From: an uncultured Granulosicoccaceae bacterium
Lineage (GTDB): Bacteria; Pseudomonadota; Gammaproteobacteria; Granulosicoccales; Granulosicoccaceae
DNA length: 60,387 nucleotides
NCBI GenBank assembly: GCA_938041955.1
Contig: CALISD010000030.1
Span: 1 to 60,387, forward strand
Direction of reading: 5' to 3'
Shown: one piece after another, positions 1 through 13,400 of the stretch
Position numbering within the stretch: position 1 is the stretch's first letter
Layout of the letters: each line of letters begins with the position of its first letter
Notes under the pieces: model-generated
Database searches by the model: none
Told to the model about the DNA's origin: nothing
The model's input: the letters and a program-made list of their open reading frames with translations, nothing else
Program-made: the position numbers and the translations under genes

Positions 1-791
1 TCAAAAATAATATCATCAGTACCACCTGGTCCAACGCCACCGACACCATTTTGCACGGGGGTGAAATCACCGTCATTGAGATATTCGCGGGTTTTCCATG
101 CGATATTGTGATCGGCACAGGAGGTATCGCCACTGACGCCGATTGCGCCGATGACATTACCGTCGTGGTATAAAGCAACGCCACCACCAAATACATTTAC
201 GCCGCCAATTCTGCCTCCTCGCATCGGGTCATTATCAGTGCCAAATGCGTTACCATTACCAGCGTAGGCAACAGAAGTGTCGACCGGGTTGCTTGCTTGA
301 AGTCCAAAAAGAGAAGCGTTGTCTTGCACCGGGGCAAACAGGTTTGCTGTTGAGAGAGCGAGTTGTCTGTTAGAGAACGCGTTGGCGGTGTTGGCTTTTT
401 GCGCTGATATCACCCGGCTGCCAGGCCATGGGTCATCACCGACAAGACCGTTGGCTTTGGTCACCTGACAAACGACACCGGAGCGATCGACGAGCGTGGC
501 CCACATGGCGAAGTCCAGCCCGCCATTGCTGGTATCAAGAGCTTTACTTAGCGCTTCTGTTAAGTCGGAGTGTGAAATCAATGAGCACGCATTACCTCCG
601 GTCTCATTTGAATCGGCCACCAGGCAGGATTCGCCGTTTTCATAACCCCAGCCGTCTCCATCCGGGTCGGTGCTGGTGCCGTTAACACAGACAGGGGCAT
701 GGTTGTCTGCCTGTGCGGGGGTGATGGTATTTGATGCTATAAAAATGGCCGCAATGGCGGTAACTAATACTCTACTTCTTGATTGATCCAT
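1..791 (-). CDS. Secreted GlcG/HbpS-family (DUF336) protein, 3' end outside window
   Basis: Read on the minus strand from ATG at 791, preceded by AAGGAGAG eight bases upstream. About 263 residues are visible and the C-terminus runs off the window. Residues 1-29 form a Sec-type signal peptide (hydrophobic 8-22, likely cleavage after AQA). Residues 35-56 hold one C-x(n)-DGDGWGYENGESC motif, the same small module found in two other exported proteins of this window. From about residue 70 the sequence follows the heme-binding protein/GlcG fold: a segment with 'LSTANLFAP', a glycine-rich 'GGGVALYHDGNVIGAIGVSG' and a 'CADHNIAWK' end. Family members bind heme or act as small accessory proteins of unknown catalytic role, so substrate cannot be stated. 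The first ORF-scale annotations on the opposite strand here are shadows. Confidence is high for the family and low for function. Confidence 0.85.
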   Translation of the reverse strand, partial: MDQSRSRVLVTAIAAIFIASNTITPAQADNHAPVCVNGTSTDPDGDGWGYENGESCLVADSNETGGNACSLISHSDLTEALSKALDTSNGGLDFAMWATLVDRSGVVCQVTKANGLVGDDPWPGSRVISAQKANTANAFSNRQLALSTANLFAPVQDNASLFGLQASNPVDTSVAYAGNGNAFGTDNDPMRGGRIGGVNVFGGGVALYHDGNVIGAIGVSGDTSCADHNIAWKTREYLNDGDFTPVQNGVGGVGPGGTDDIIF

Positions 792-1497
792 CTATTTACT
801 CTCCTTGTTTTACTGATTTGGACTGCTGCCAATCAATGTTGGCGATAAAGTTAAAACGTCTCAAGACGGTATAACTTACTCATCTATTTACGTACATACT
901 GGCTTCCATTAACGAAAATAGTCACTCCGGTTAGCCGTGCGTGCTGTTGTATTTGTGACCGCTTGTACCATCAACGGATTCGTTACGTTGATAGAATCTA
1001 AACGGTATTGCAATACAATTCAGCCGATGATTAAATGAACTTAAATTTTCCACACAGGCGACTGAAATAACACCTTAAGTATTAAGAAATGATGAGTAGG
1101 TGACAATTACCCATTTTCACTAAATCATTCGTATAGGGTGCCGGGTCTAAGAAGGAACATTCACCCGTTTGGCGAAAATTAGTAATCGATCAACAGCAGC
1201 GCCACGGAGTTCCGAATTGGTATGTAAGTCCGGTGGGATGCCGGGCCAATAGGCGCAGTGATCCATTTGTGGCAGTACTCGCCTAATATTTTGCAATTGC
1301 CATTGAGGATGGTGTTGTTAAGGTATCAAGGGCACTGTGGAATGTTGCCCGTTCCATAAGCTATATAGGTATCGGCGGGTACTTTACGGCGCTTATTTAT
1401 TCTGCCACCAGAAATCAGTGAAAGTAGCCGAAGCTGTCTAGCAGTCTATTCTGAGGCAGAGAGTGTTTGTAAATCACCAGTTTGATTCAGACCGTGG
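792..1497. other. Intergenic region upstream of the GlcG-like gene
   Basis: No convincing gene. It contains a hairpin at 970-992 (ATCAACG/CGTTGAT around a 9-base loop) and a perfect 12-base palindrome at 1005-1016. The short ORFs overlapping 1446-1700 are out of frame with the giant gene and have no family resemblance. Confidence 0.5.
1005..1016. promoter_or_regulatory. Perfect 12-bp palindrome, candidate operator
   Basis: GTATTGCAATAC is a perfect inverted repeat lying about 215 bases upstream of the GlcG-like start at 791 and close to a second hairpin (970-992). Dimeric regulators bind such sites, but no regulator can be assigned; the function is inference. Confidence 0.3.
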
Positions 1498-4400
1498 CTA
1501 CCTGGATGTAGATTCTGCAGTAAAATATCCCTCAAGCTCATCTTCAGCATTTGAGTTTTTTTCCGATCCCTTGTCCTTATCTGTAGCGCTGGATTGAACT
1601 CTAACCGGATCAATGCTGCTCCATAGAGGGGTGGATGCCATGGCGCTTGCGAACAGTGCTCCGCCACGCAGCAGCCAGGCAACAACACCGGCGCTTGCAC
1701 TCAATGATATGCCCAGGCTCGTATCAACAGCTATCTGATGCCTTTTTGATCGTTGTTCTTCAGATTGCAGAAGGTCGTTGTCGAACCTTGATAAGCCTTC
1801 AAGGAAGTAGTCGTTGGATAAGATGTCATTCAACCGTGTCGGGTTCAGATCCAGATAAACTTCGAATCGTGCTTCGTTGAATGCTACCGAATCATTGTAA
1901 AGCGCAGAATGCTTGATCTTATTGTGTTGTTTTACATCGAGTTCTTCGAGGTAGTTCTGTAACGTGACTCTGGCTTCAATCGGTCCGAGTTCGACGTTAG
2001 TCAGCACCTCCGCAACATCTGTACCGCTGCTTTCATGCTGTGCGGGCAGTGCGAGAAGTTCCCATTCGGGGAATTGAGATTCCACAATCTCAGTAGTTAA
2101 TTCAGTGGTTTCGGCCGGTGATTCCAGTTCATTCTGAATAGCCTCGGGCGTCTCAGGTATGGATGCAAAAGCTGATGCTATTGGCGCTTCAATCGTGATA
2201 TTCACTTGCGCAATTGTATAGACACCGTCTTCATTAGTTACCCGGTAGGTGAAAAAATCATACAGTACGGCAGACCCGTCGTGCATATAAGAAAAAGTAC
2301 CGTCCGGGTTCAGCTCAAGGGTCCCATATTTCGGAGGCTCTTCTATCTCCACCAGTAAAACTGTATTTGACAGCAGTTCTGCCGTGCTTAGCGCGCTATA
2401 GCCGGAGGCAAGCTGATCGCCGTTAAGAGAGTTGAAGGACTGACCGAACTTCAGGTTGAGTTGATCGCCTTGTAGTTCAGGGGCAGGGTCAATGACTTCA
2501 GTAACAGTGATCGAAAAGCGCCCGGAGGATGGAACCGAGCCATCCTCGCCACCGTCTTGCACCGATACATCAAAAAAGTCATTGTCGGTCTCGGAACCAT
2601 CGTGCGTATACCTGAGTTGATCGCCGGCTATCTGGGCAAGTGTAAAAGTGTCACCAGGTGAAAGTGTACTTCCATTTAAAGTCAATTGGCCATGTAGCGG
2701 TATGCTTTGTAAACTGAAGGTAAGTTCAGTGGCAAGCAGATCATCTGCATCGGTGGCGGTGAGTACCGCTGTTGTCAACAGGTTTTCGCTGCCTTCATCT
2801 ACCGTTGTGTTCTCGGTTATTAGCAGTGGCGGATCATTCACACCGGGTAGATCAAAGCTGATGAAGTTGGCTGTCGGGTCTGTGTCGTCACCACCGTTGG
2901 CAGTACCACCGGTATCCTGAACGAAAAAGCTGAAACCGTTATAACCAAAGCCGCTATCGTTCGCCGGAGGTGTGTAGATGAGCAGCCCGTTGTCAATGTC
3001 CGAGACATCAATGACACTGCCCGCGCTAATTGTCATGCCGTTGTTTTTCAACACGCCAGTGTCCGGCAGGGAGCTTACTACGAGGCTTTTAAATGAATCA
3101 TTGTCCCTGGGATCTGTGAACTTAAAGTCGGCTCTGCTGAAAACATGATTAGTATCCTCAGGGGTGGTAACGGTTGAGTCGCCACCGGTAGGTGCGTCAT
3201 TTACGCTGGTAACGTTAAACGTAATGAAACGTACCTGCGGATCCAGAAATGAACCACCGTGAGCATTACCGCCGTCGTCCTGAACCTGGAAGCCCATCTG
3301 GTCATAGGCGATTGCGTTACTGTCAGGCTGCGGTGAGAACACCAGCAGGCCGGCGTCAATGTCACTGACGTTGATCACTTGTCCCGTGCTTACCGCTAAG
3401 CCACCCATTGACAGTAGACCGTGCACTGGTAATTTGCTGACCGTGACCGCAGAGAAGGCGTTATTGTCCTGCACGTCAGTGAAGCCGAAGTCTGTACGCG
3501 ACAGCACGTAATTGGTGTCTTCCAGTACGGTCAGGGTATTATCGGAGCCTGCCGGTGCATCATTGACACTTGATACTGTGATGATCTGAGTAATGGAATT
3601 TGAATGTAGTTCGCCATCATAAACACGAAAATCAATAGTGCGGATATCGATCGCCGGAAGATCACTGCTGTTGTCGTACAGCACAGAGCGAAGCGCTGCC
3701 TGATACGCGGCGATTGTGTCCGAACCGCTCATTGACAGTACTCCGTTAACACTGTCCCATAAACCCGTGATGTTCGGAGTGTCGGTAAACACAAGCCGAT
3801 CTTCTGCCGGGTGGTAGCCGCCTGAGATCCTCACGATCGCACTGTCGAGTGTGGTGTCATCAATGTCATCTACTGTGAGGTTGGATGTGATCGTGATGCC
3901 ACCGTCATTCTCGAGATATTCCAGGTTCGTATTTTCAATGCCGGCTACCACCGGAGAATCATTGATCGGAATAATTGTGATCTCTCGAGATAAAATATTG
4001 GACTCTATATCGCCATCACCAATTGAGAATGACACAGTACGAGAATCCAGAGTCGGGTTATCATCGATATTCTCATAGCGCACAGTGCGTAACGCCGCCT
4101 GATAGGCAGAGATGGTATCTGTACCGGTGAGCGTGAGCGTGGCCGCAGCGGCGTCCCATGCAGCGCTGATTGTGGGCGTGTCGATGAATGACAGTTGATC
4201 TTGAATGTTGTTGTAGCCACTGGAAATAGTGACAGCTGCAGACTCAATAAACTGATCATCCCGATCTGCTAAAGATAGAGTGTTGGTGAGTGGCGCGGGA
4301 CCGGCATTCTCAATATAAATGATGTTGGTGTTTTCAATGTCAATCAGTTCCGGCGCATCATTGACTACGGACAGGACAATATCTCTTTGTGCGATATTGC

Positions 4401-7400
4401 TGTCGGTATCACCGTCGTTGACTGTGAAAGACAGGGTACGTGTGGCGCTGTTCGGGTCGTCGCTGGTGTTGGCATAAGTGACAGATCGTAGTGCGGTCTG
4501 GTAACTCGCTAAGGTATCAGTTCCAGTGAGAGTAAGAACGCCGTCAACAGCGTTCCACGTTGCATTGATGTCACCGGTGCCGACGTAATCTAGCCGGTCT
4601 TCAGCGGGTTGATAGTTGCCGGTGATCTGGACGCTAGCAGAGAACAGGTTGATGTTATCAATGTCGTTCAACACAAGCGTAGTGGTGACTGGCGTTGGAT
4701 CAAGGTTTTCACTGTAGATCAGGGCGTTAAGCTCCACAGATGCTGTGACCGGTGCATCGTTGAGCCGTACGATCTCAATGTCGCGAGTCAGAACGTTACT
4801 ACCAAGCTCGCCATCATTGATTGCAAAGCTAACCTGTCTCGCCAATGGATTGGGATGCTCACTGCTATTAGCGTAGGTGATGCTTTGTAACGCCTGCTGA
4901 TATTCTGCTGCAGTGGCGGAGCCGCTAAGTGTTAATATTCCCGAAGTGTTGTCGTAGGATCCTGCAATGCCCTGTTGGTTAGTAAAAAATAGTTCGTCTT
5001 CCCCGGCAGTAAAGTTCCCACCAATAGAGACGGTGGCGGATTCTATTCGGGAATCATCAACATCACTGATTGCAAGGTTACCGGTGACGCCAATTGATGT
5101 GCTGTTCTCGAAATAGATTGCTGGTGCTGTTTCAATGGTAGACAACACGGGTGAATCGTTAACAGCAGTGAACGTAATATTGCGTGACGTGATGTTGCTG
5201 TTGATATCGCCGTCGTTAACCAGAAATGACACCGTGCGATCCAGACCAGACGGGTTGTCACTGGTGTTTTGATAGCCTATTGAGTGAATTGCTGTTTCAT
5301 AGTCAGCAAGCGTGGCGGTGCCTGTCAGGGCCAGTACGCCGCTGCCAGTGTCGTAGCTGCCGGTGACACCGGGATGGTCAGTGAATGTCAGAATATCTTC
5401 ACCTAAAGCGAAATTTCCAGTGATCGCAACGGTGGCTGATTCAATTTTGGTGTCGTCAACGTCGGTGATCGAAAGGTTTCCGGTGACACTAATCGCTGCG
5501 CTGTTCTCAGTGTAGAGTGCAGGCGCGGTCTCAATAGTGGACAACGCCGGAGAATCATTAACAGCGGTGAACGTTATGTTGCGTGACATTACATTACTGT
5601 TGCTATCACCATCGTTCACCGAAAATGACACCGTACGATCGAGAGTGGTCGGATCGTCACTGGCATTTTGATAACTTACTGAGTGAATAGCCGTTACGTA
5701 GTCCGCCAACGTAGCAGAACCCGTCAGCATCATAGTGCCTGTTGTTGCGTCATAACTTCCGGCGATACCGGACTGATCAGTGAAGGCCAGTTCATCTTCG
5801 CCCGGGGCGAAGTTGGCGCTGATATAAACGCTGGCAGACTCAATGTATGTGTCATCCACGTCGCTGAGTGCAAGGTTATCTGTAATGCCGACAGGATCGT
5901 CATTCTCAGTAAAGAATGACGGTAGCAGTTCGATGTTTGATATCACTGGTGGATCATTAACAGTGGTGAAGACAATGTCTCGATACAGCTGATTGCTGGA
6001 AACATTGCCGTCATTTACCACGAATGACACTGTGCGATTCAGATCTGAAGGGTTGTCGCTGGTGTTTTGAAAGCTAACAGACTGAATGGCGGCTTGATAG
6101 TCAGTCAGGGCGGCGGAGCCGGTCAGAGTTAAAACGCCCGTAACAGCATCGTAGACGCCGGTTATGCCGAACTGATCAGTGAATTCCAGTACATCTTCAC
6201 CGGTAGCGAAGTTACCCGTAATTGAAACGCTGGCTGACTCAATGTTGCTGTCATCAATGTCGCCGACAGTGAGATTGCCAGTAATGCCGATCGGTGAGCC
6301 ATTTTCCGTATAGAGCGCTGGAGCCATTTCGATTGTGGATAATACTGGGGCGTCATTGACGGCATTGATTACAATTTCACGTGATGATGTGTTACTGCTG
6401 TCGTTACCGTCGTTTACAACAAAAGAAACCGTGCGATCGAGAGCAGCTGGATTATCACTGTTGTTACTGTAGGTAATTGAGTGGAGGGCCGTTTCATAAT
6501 CAGAAAGAGCTGCGGAACCTGACAATGTCAATATACCGTTGATGGCATCGTAACTGCCTGTGATGCCAGGTTGATTGGTGAATGCCAGGCCATCTTCGCC
6601 TGCGGTGAAGTTGCCTGTGATAGATATGGTGGCAGATGTTATGTTGCTATCATCGACATCGCTGATAGCGAGATTATCGGTGATACCGACGGGCGCGTCG
6701 TTCTCAATGTAGGTTGCAGAATTGGTTTCAATATTGATCAGCTCGGGTGGATCATTGACTGCGGTAAATACAATATCGCGAGAAAGCACGTTGCTGCCGG
6801 CATCGCCGTCGTTGAGGGTAAAGCTGACAGTACGAGTCAATTCTGATGGGCTATCGCTGGTGTTGCGGTAGGTGATTGATTGAATAGCAGCTTCATAATC
6901 GGCAGGTGATGCTGAGCCGGTCAGGGTTAATATACCGGTTGAGGCGTTGTAATTTCCGCTAATGCTGAGTTGATCCGAAAATTCCAATACATCTTCACTT
7001 ATTGCGAAGTTGCCTGTGATAGAAATGCTGGCAGACTCAATATGGGTATCATCGATGTCGCTTACTGCGAGATTACCAGTGATTGCAATGGGGGCACCAT
7101 TCTCTGTATAGGATGCCGGTGCAGTTTCGATTGTGGAAAGTACCGGTGGGTCATTGACAGCGGTAAAGGCGATATCGCGAGACAGCGGATTGCTGCTATT
7201 GTCACCATCATTGACTACAACTGACACTGTCCGAACTAACGTTGACGGGTTATCACTGGTGTTGTGATAGGTTATCGTGTGAATGGCGGTTTCGTAGTCT
7301 GCCAATGTGGCAGAGCCAGTCAGGGTCATGATGCCGTTAACAGTGTTAAAATTTCCGGTAATGCCAAGCTGATCGGTGAATATCAGAGCATCTTCGCCTG

Positions 7401-10400
7401 TTGCGAAGTTATCTGTGATAGAAACGGTAGCCGATTCAATGTGGGTGTCATCAATGTCACTTACCCCGAGATTGCCAGTGATCCCAATGGGGGCACCATT
7501 CTCAGTGTAGAGTGCCGGTGCGGTTTCTATAGTAGAGAGTACTGGCGCATCATTAATTGCAGTAAGCTCAATATCGCGAGATAACGCATTACTATTGATA
7601 TCACCGTCGTTGACTATGACTGATACTGTGCGATCTAAAGCGCTTGGGTCATCACTGGTGTTGAGATAGGTAATCGAATGAATGGCGGATTCATAATCAA
7701 CCAGGGAGGCAGATCCGGTTAGAGCCATTATCCCGTTAACAGTGTCGTAGCTACCAGTGATTCCTGACTGATCAGTGAATACCAGAACATCCTCGCCCGA
7801 AGCAAAGTTTGCGTTGATCGAAACCGTCGCAGATTCAATATGGGTGTCATCTACGTCATCTACAGAAAGATTGCCGGTAATCCCGACGGGGACAGCGTTC
7901 TCAAGGTAGATAACTGGAGAAACTTCAATACTGGACAGCACGGGCTGATCGTTAACGGCGGTGAATGTGATGTCTCGATACAACGGATTGCTGATATCTG
8001 CGCCATCGTTAACAACAAAGGATACTGTGCGATTCAGAGTAGACGGGTTGTCACTAGTGTTTTGATAGGTCACCGAATGAATAGCGGTTTCGTAGTCGGC
8101 AAGCGTGGCTGTACCAACCAGTGTCAGCACTCCGGTAGTGGGGTTGTAGTTGCCTATAATGCCGAGCTGGTCATTGAATGTGAGTGCATCTTCGCCTAAG
8201 GCGAAATTACCAGTGATAGAAACGGTTGCTGATGTGATATTGGTGTTGTCGATATCGCTTATTGTGAGATTGCCGGTCAGACCAACCGGCAGTCCGTTTT
8301 CGGTATAGAGTGCCGGTGCAGTTTCTATTGTGGACAATGCGGGCGCATCATTCACAGCAGTGAGTGCTACATCCCGGGACACCAGGTTGCCACTGGTTTC
8401 GTCATCGTTAACTACGAATGAGATCGTGCGAGCCAGAGTAGAGGGGTTATCACTGATATTTTGATAAGTCACTGTGTGAAGCGCGGCTTCATAATCGATA
8501 AGAGAGGCAGATCCCGTCAGAGTCAATATTCCGTTAGCCGCGTTGTAACTACTGCTTATGCCAAGCTGATCGGTGAAGGCCAGAACATCTTCACCTGGGG
8601 AAAAGTTACCTGTGATAGAAACGGTGGCTGATTCTATGTTGGTATCATCAGCGTCATCGACTGCAAGATTACCAGTGAGACCAACGGGGGCACTATTCTC
8701 TACATATAGTGCCGGTGCGGATTCGATGGTGGACAGAACGGGTGGGTCATTGATTGCGCTAAACACAATGTCACGAGACAACATATTGCTGTTGGTATCG
8801 CCATCGTTGACGATAAATGACACGGTGCGATTCAAAACAGATGGGTTGTCACTGGTGTTGTGGTAGCCAATCGTGTGGATAGCAGCTTCGTAGTCTGCCA
8901 GTGTGGCAGAGCCGGTCAGGGTCATGATGCCGTTTACAGCGTCATAGGTTCCGGTGATACCAGGCTGATCGGTGAAAGCCAGAACATCTTCACCTGGGGC
9001 AAAGTTACCTGTGATAGAAACGGTGGCCGATTCTATATTGGTATCATCAGCGTCATCGACTGCAAGATTACCAGTGAGACCAACGGGGGCACTATTCTCT
9101 ACATATAGTGCCGGTGCGGATTCGATGGTGGACAGAACGGGTGGGTCATTGACTGCGGTAAACACAATGTCACGAGACAACATATTGCTGTTGGTATCGC
9201 CATCGTTGACGGTAAATGACACGGTGCGATTCAGAGTAGATGGATTGTCGCTGGAGTTTTGATAGGTGATAGAGCGAATAGCGGAGTCATAGTCAACCAG
9301 AGGGGCAGAACCCGTTAGCGTTAATATGCCGCTAAAAGTGTCATAGATGCCGGTGATACCCAGCTGATCGGTAAATGCCAGAATATCTTCACCTGAGGCG
9401 TAGTTGCCTGTGATAGACACGGAGGCGGATTCAATATTGGAGTCATCGACGTCACTGATCGAGAGATTGCCGGTAATGCCGGTAGGTGTACTGTTCTCTG
9501 TATACTGCGCCGGAGCCGTTTCGATGTTAGCCAGTTCCGGAGGATCATTGACGGCAGTGAACGTGATATCTCTGGACAGCAGGTTACTGTTATCGTCGCC
9601 GTCGTTAATAACAAACGACACAGTGCGATTCAGTGTAGATGGGTCGTCACTGGTGTTTTGAAAAGCGACTGTGTGTAGTGCCGTTTCGTATTCAGTCGCA
9701 GTGGCGGTGCCTGTGAGCGTCAATACGCCGCTAATAGTATCGTAACTGCCGGTGATGCCAAGTTGATCGGTGTAAGCCAGAACATCTTCACCTGAAGCGA
9801 AGTTACCTGTGATTGAGACGCTGGCTGATTCAATGTTGGTGTCATCAATGTCACTTACTGCGAGATTGCCGGTGATACCTACGCCTGCACCGTTTTCTGT
9901 ATAGAGAGCAGGGGCTGTTTCTATGGTGGACAATACCGGCGCGTCATTGACCGCTGTAAACACAATGTTACGAGATAACAGGTTACTGTTGTCGTCACCA
10001 TCGTTAACAAGAAAAGCCACTGTGCGATCCAGAGTTGACGGATTGTCACTGGTGTTGCGAAAGGTAACTGAGTGAATCGCGCTTTCGTAATCGGTTTGGG
10101 TCGCCGAGCCGGTGAGGGTTAATATACCGCTGATAATGTCGTAACTGCCAGAGATGCCCGCCTGATCGGTGAAAACCAGAACGTCCTCACCCGTTGCGAA
10201 GTTGCCAGTGATGGAAACGGTGGCAGATTCAATGCTGGTATCATCGACGTCGTTTATAGCGAGATTGCCGGTGATACCTGCGGGCATACCGTTTTCTGTA
10301 TACAAAACCGGAGCCGTTTCTATGGTCGACAGTTGTGGTGCATCATTGACAGCTGAAAGCACAATATCGCGAGACAACTGATTACTGCCGGTATCCCCGT

Positions 10401-13400
10401 CATTGATTGTGATTGACACGGTACGATTCAGAGTAGACGGATTCTCACTGGAGTTTTGATAGGTAATTGAATGAATGGCAGTTTCATAATCAGCCAGGGA
10501 GGCAGAACCTGTCAGGGTTAGTATCCCGTTAATAGCGTCGTAGCCGCCAGTGATGCCCAGTTGATCGGTAAATGCCAGAACATCTTCTGCTGTGACGAAA
10601 TTGCCAGTGATGGACACAGTCGCAGAGTCTATATTGGTGTCGTCAACATCACTGATAGTGAGGTTGCCAGTGATACCGATTGGCGCTCCGTTCTCGGTGT
10701 AGAAAACGGGAGCAGCTTCGATATTAGTGAGCGCTGGTGGATCATTCACAGCAGTTAGCGAGATGTCTCTAGATAGCACATTGCTGTCATCATCGCCGTC
10801 ATTGACGACAAATGAGGTGGTACGGCTAGAAATAGATGGGTTATCACTGGTGTTTTGATAAGTAACCGAATGCAGTGCAGTTTCATAATCAGCCAGTGTG
10901 GCTGAACCGGTCAACGCTAAAATGCCGGTATTAGTATCGTAACTGCCAGTGATGCCCAGTTGGTCGGTAAACGCCAGAACATCTTCTGCTGTGACGAAGT
11001 TTCCGGTGATGGACACAGTCGCAGAGTCAATATTGGTGTCATCAACATCACCGATAGTGAGGTTGCCGGTGATACCAATAGGGGCGCCGTTCTCGGTGTA
11101 GAGAACCGGAGCGACTTCAATGTTAGTCAGCGCAGGTGGATCATTCACAGCGGTTAGTGAGATGTCTCTAGACACAGGGTTACTGTTGTCATCACCATTG
11201 TTAACGACGAATGAGACGGTACGATTCAGACTGGATGGGTTATCACTGGTATTTTGATAAGTAACCGAATGAAGTGCAGTCTCGTAGTCAGCCAGTGTCG
11301 CTGAACCGGTCAATGTTAAAATGCCGGTATTAGTATCGTAACTGCCAGTGATGCCCAGCTGGTCGGTAAACGCCAGAACATCTTCTGCTGTGACGAAATT
11401 ACCGGTGATAGACACAGTCGCAGAGTCAATATTGGTGTCGTCAACATCACCGATAGTGAGGTTGTCAGTGATACCGATAGGGGGGGCGTTCTCGGTATAC
11501 AGAACCGGACCGACTTCAATGGAACTTAGTGCAGGTGGATCATTAACATCAGTTATCAAAATGTCTCTAGATAGCAGATTGCTGTTGTCATCGCCGTCAT
11601 TGATGACAAACGAGATGGTACGGTTCGAAGTAGACGGGTTGTCGCTGGTATTTTGATAAGTAACCGAATGAAATGCCGTTTCATAATCAGCTAGTGTAGC
11701 TGAACCGGTAAGCGTTAAAATGCCGGTATTAGTATCGTAACTGCCAGTGATGCCCAACTGGTCGGTAAACGCCAGAACATCTTCACCTGTGACGAAATTG
11801 CCGGTGATGGACACAGTCGCAGAGTCAATATTGGTGTCGTCAACGTCGCTGACGGTGAGATTGCCGGTAATACTAATAGGGGGACCGTTTTCGGTATACA
11901 GAGCCGGAGCCACTTCAATGTTAGTGAGCACGGGTGGATCATTGACAGCAGTTATCGAAATGTTTCTGGATAGCAGATTGCTGTTGTTATCTCCGTCATT
12001 GACGATAAATGAGATGGTACGGGCCGAAGTTGAGGGGTTATCGCTGGTATTCTGATAAGTAACCGAACGAAGTGCAGTTTCATAATCAGCCAGTGCGGCT
12101 GAACCGGTCAACGTTAAAATGCCGGTATTAGTATCGTAGCTGCCAGTGATACCCAACTGGTCAGTAAATGCCAGAACATCTGCACCTGTGACGAAATTGC
12201 CGGTGATAGACACAGTCGCAGATTCAACATTGGTGTCATCAACATCACCGATAGTGAGGTTGCCAGTAATACCGATAGGGGCGCCGTTCTCGGTATAGAG
12301 AACGGGAGCAATTTCGATGTTAGTCAGTGCTGGTGCATCATTGACAGGAAGAATATCAATGAAAAGTGTTTCGGTTGCAGTTAGTGGTCCGCCAATACCG
12401 GAAGCACCTCTGTCATCAAGCAGGATATCGACTCGTCCGATGCCGTTATAGTCTTGTGTCGGAGAGAAGATAAGCGTGGCCAACGCTGTGTTTAGATCGG
12501 CGACTGTGCCTTCAATCGTGATTGCCGAAGATCCGGAACTGCCCGACAACACAAGTACACTGCTTGTTGTTAACAGGAGGCTGCCATTGGTAGAGGTTAT
12601 AGCAACTTCAATAATTGCTGTCCCTGCATCGTCGTCAGAAATCTGCACCGCTTGAGCAATGTTGACATCCTCGTTGGTGATCCCACGAACGAAGCCACCG
12701 TCGCCCTGGTTCAGGTGTACCCCTATTGAGCCTCCGTTAGCCGCTGCATAAATAACATCGTTGTGACCATCAGCGTCTATGTCGGCTGCTTCAGCCCATA
12801 CCGGGCCGTCTGTTGTTGTATCCAATAGGGTACGGGTGAAGTTCCCGATGCCATCGTTATTGTACAATCGAATTTCGTCACTATTCTTGTCGATGATGAT
12901 TAAATCATTGCTCGCGTCATTATTTACATCAGAGATCTCTATGTGGTAGTCGAGACTGGAAATGCCAGCCTCTACTATATGCTGTACGAAAACCGGGTTA
13001 GCGCTGCCGTCATTTTCAAGCCAACCCACGGTGTTACTTCCCCACGAGATATAGCCGATGTCCTGATCGGTATCACCGTCCAGGTCAGCAACAGCCAGGT
13101 CAAAAACGTTACCAACGGAGGCGATACTTTGGTAGGTAAATCCGGCCGTAGCGTTGCCGTCGTTCTCGTACCAGTTTATCTCCTGATTCTGGAAATCACC
13201 GGCAACTATATCGAGGTCCAGATCGCCATCCATATCAGCCAGATGAATCCCTTCGGCGTTGCTGACATTAACGGTATCACTAAATGTTTTACTAAAAACG
13301 CCAACTGCGTTTTGTTCGAAAACTGCGAGTTGTGAGTCTCCTATTGATCGATAGAAGGTTGCTACGATGTCTTTGCGACCGTCTCCATCAATATCCTCGA

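Noticed and set aside
1446..1700. 84-codon minus-strand frame at the giant gene's 3' end
   Set aside because: Out of frame with the giant gene and without conserved features; the giant gene's stop at 1498 is clear.
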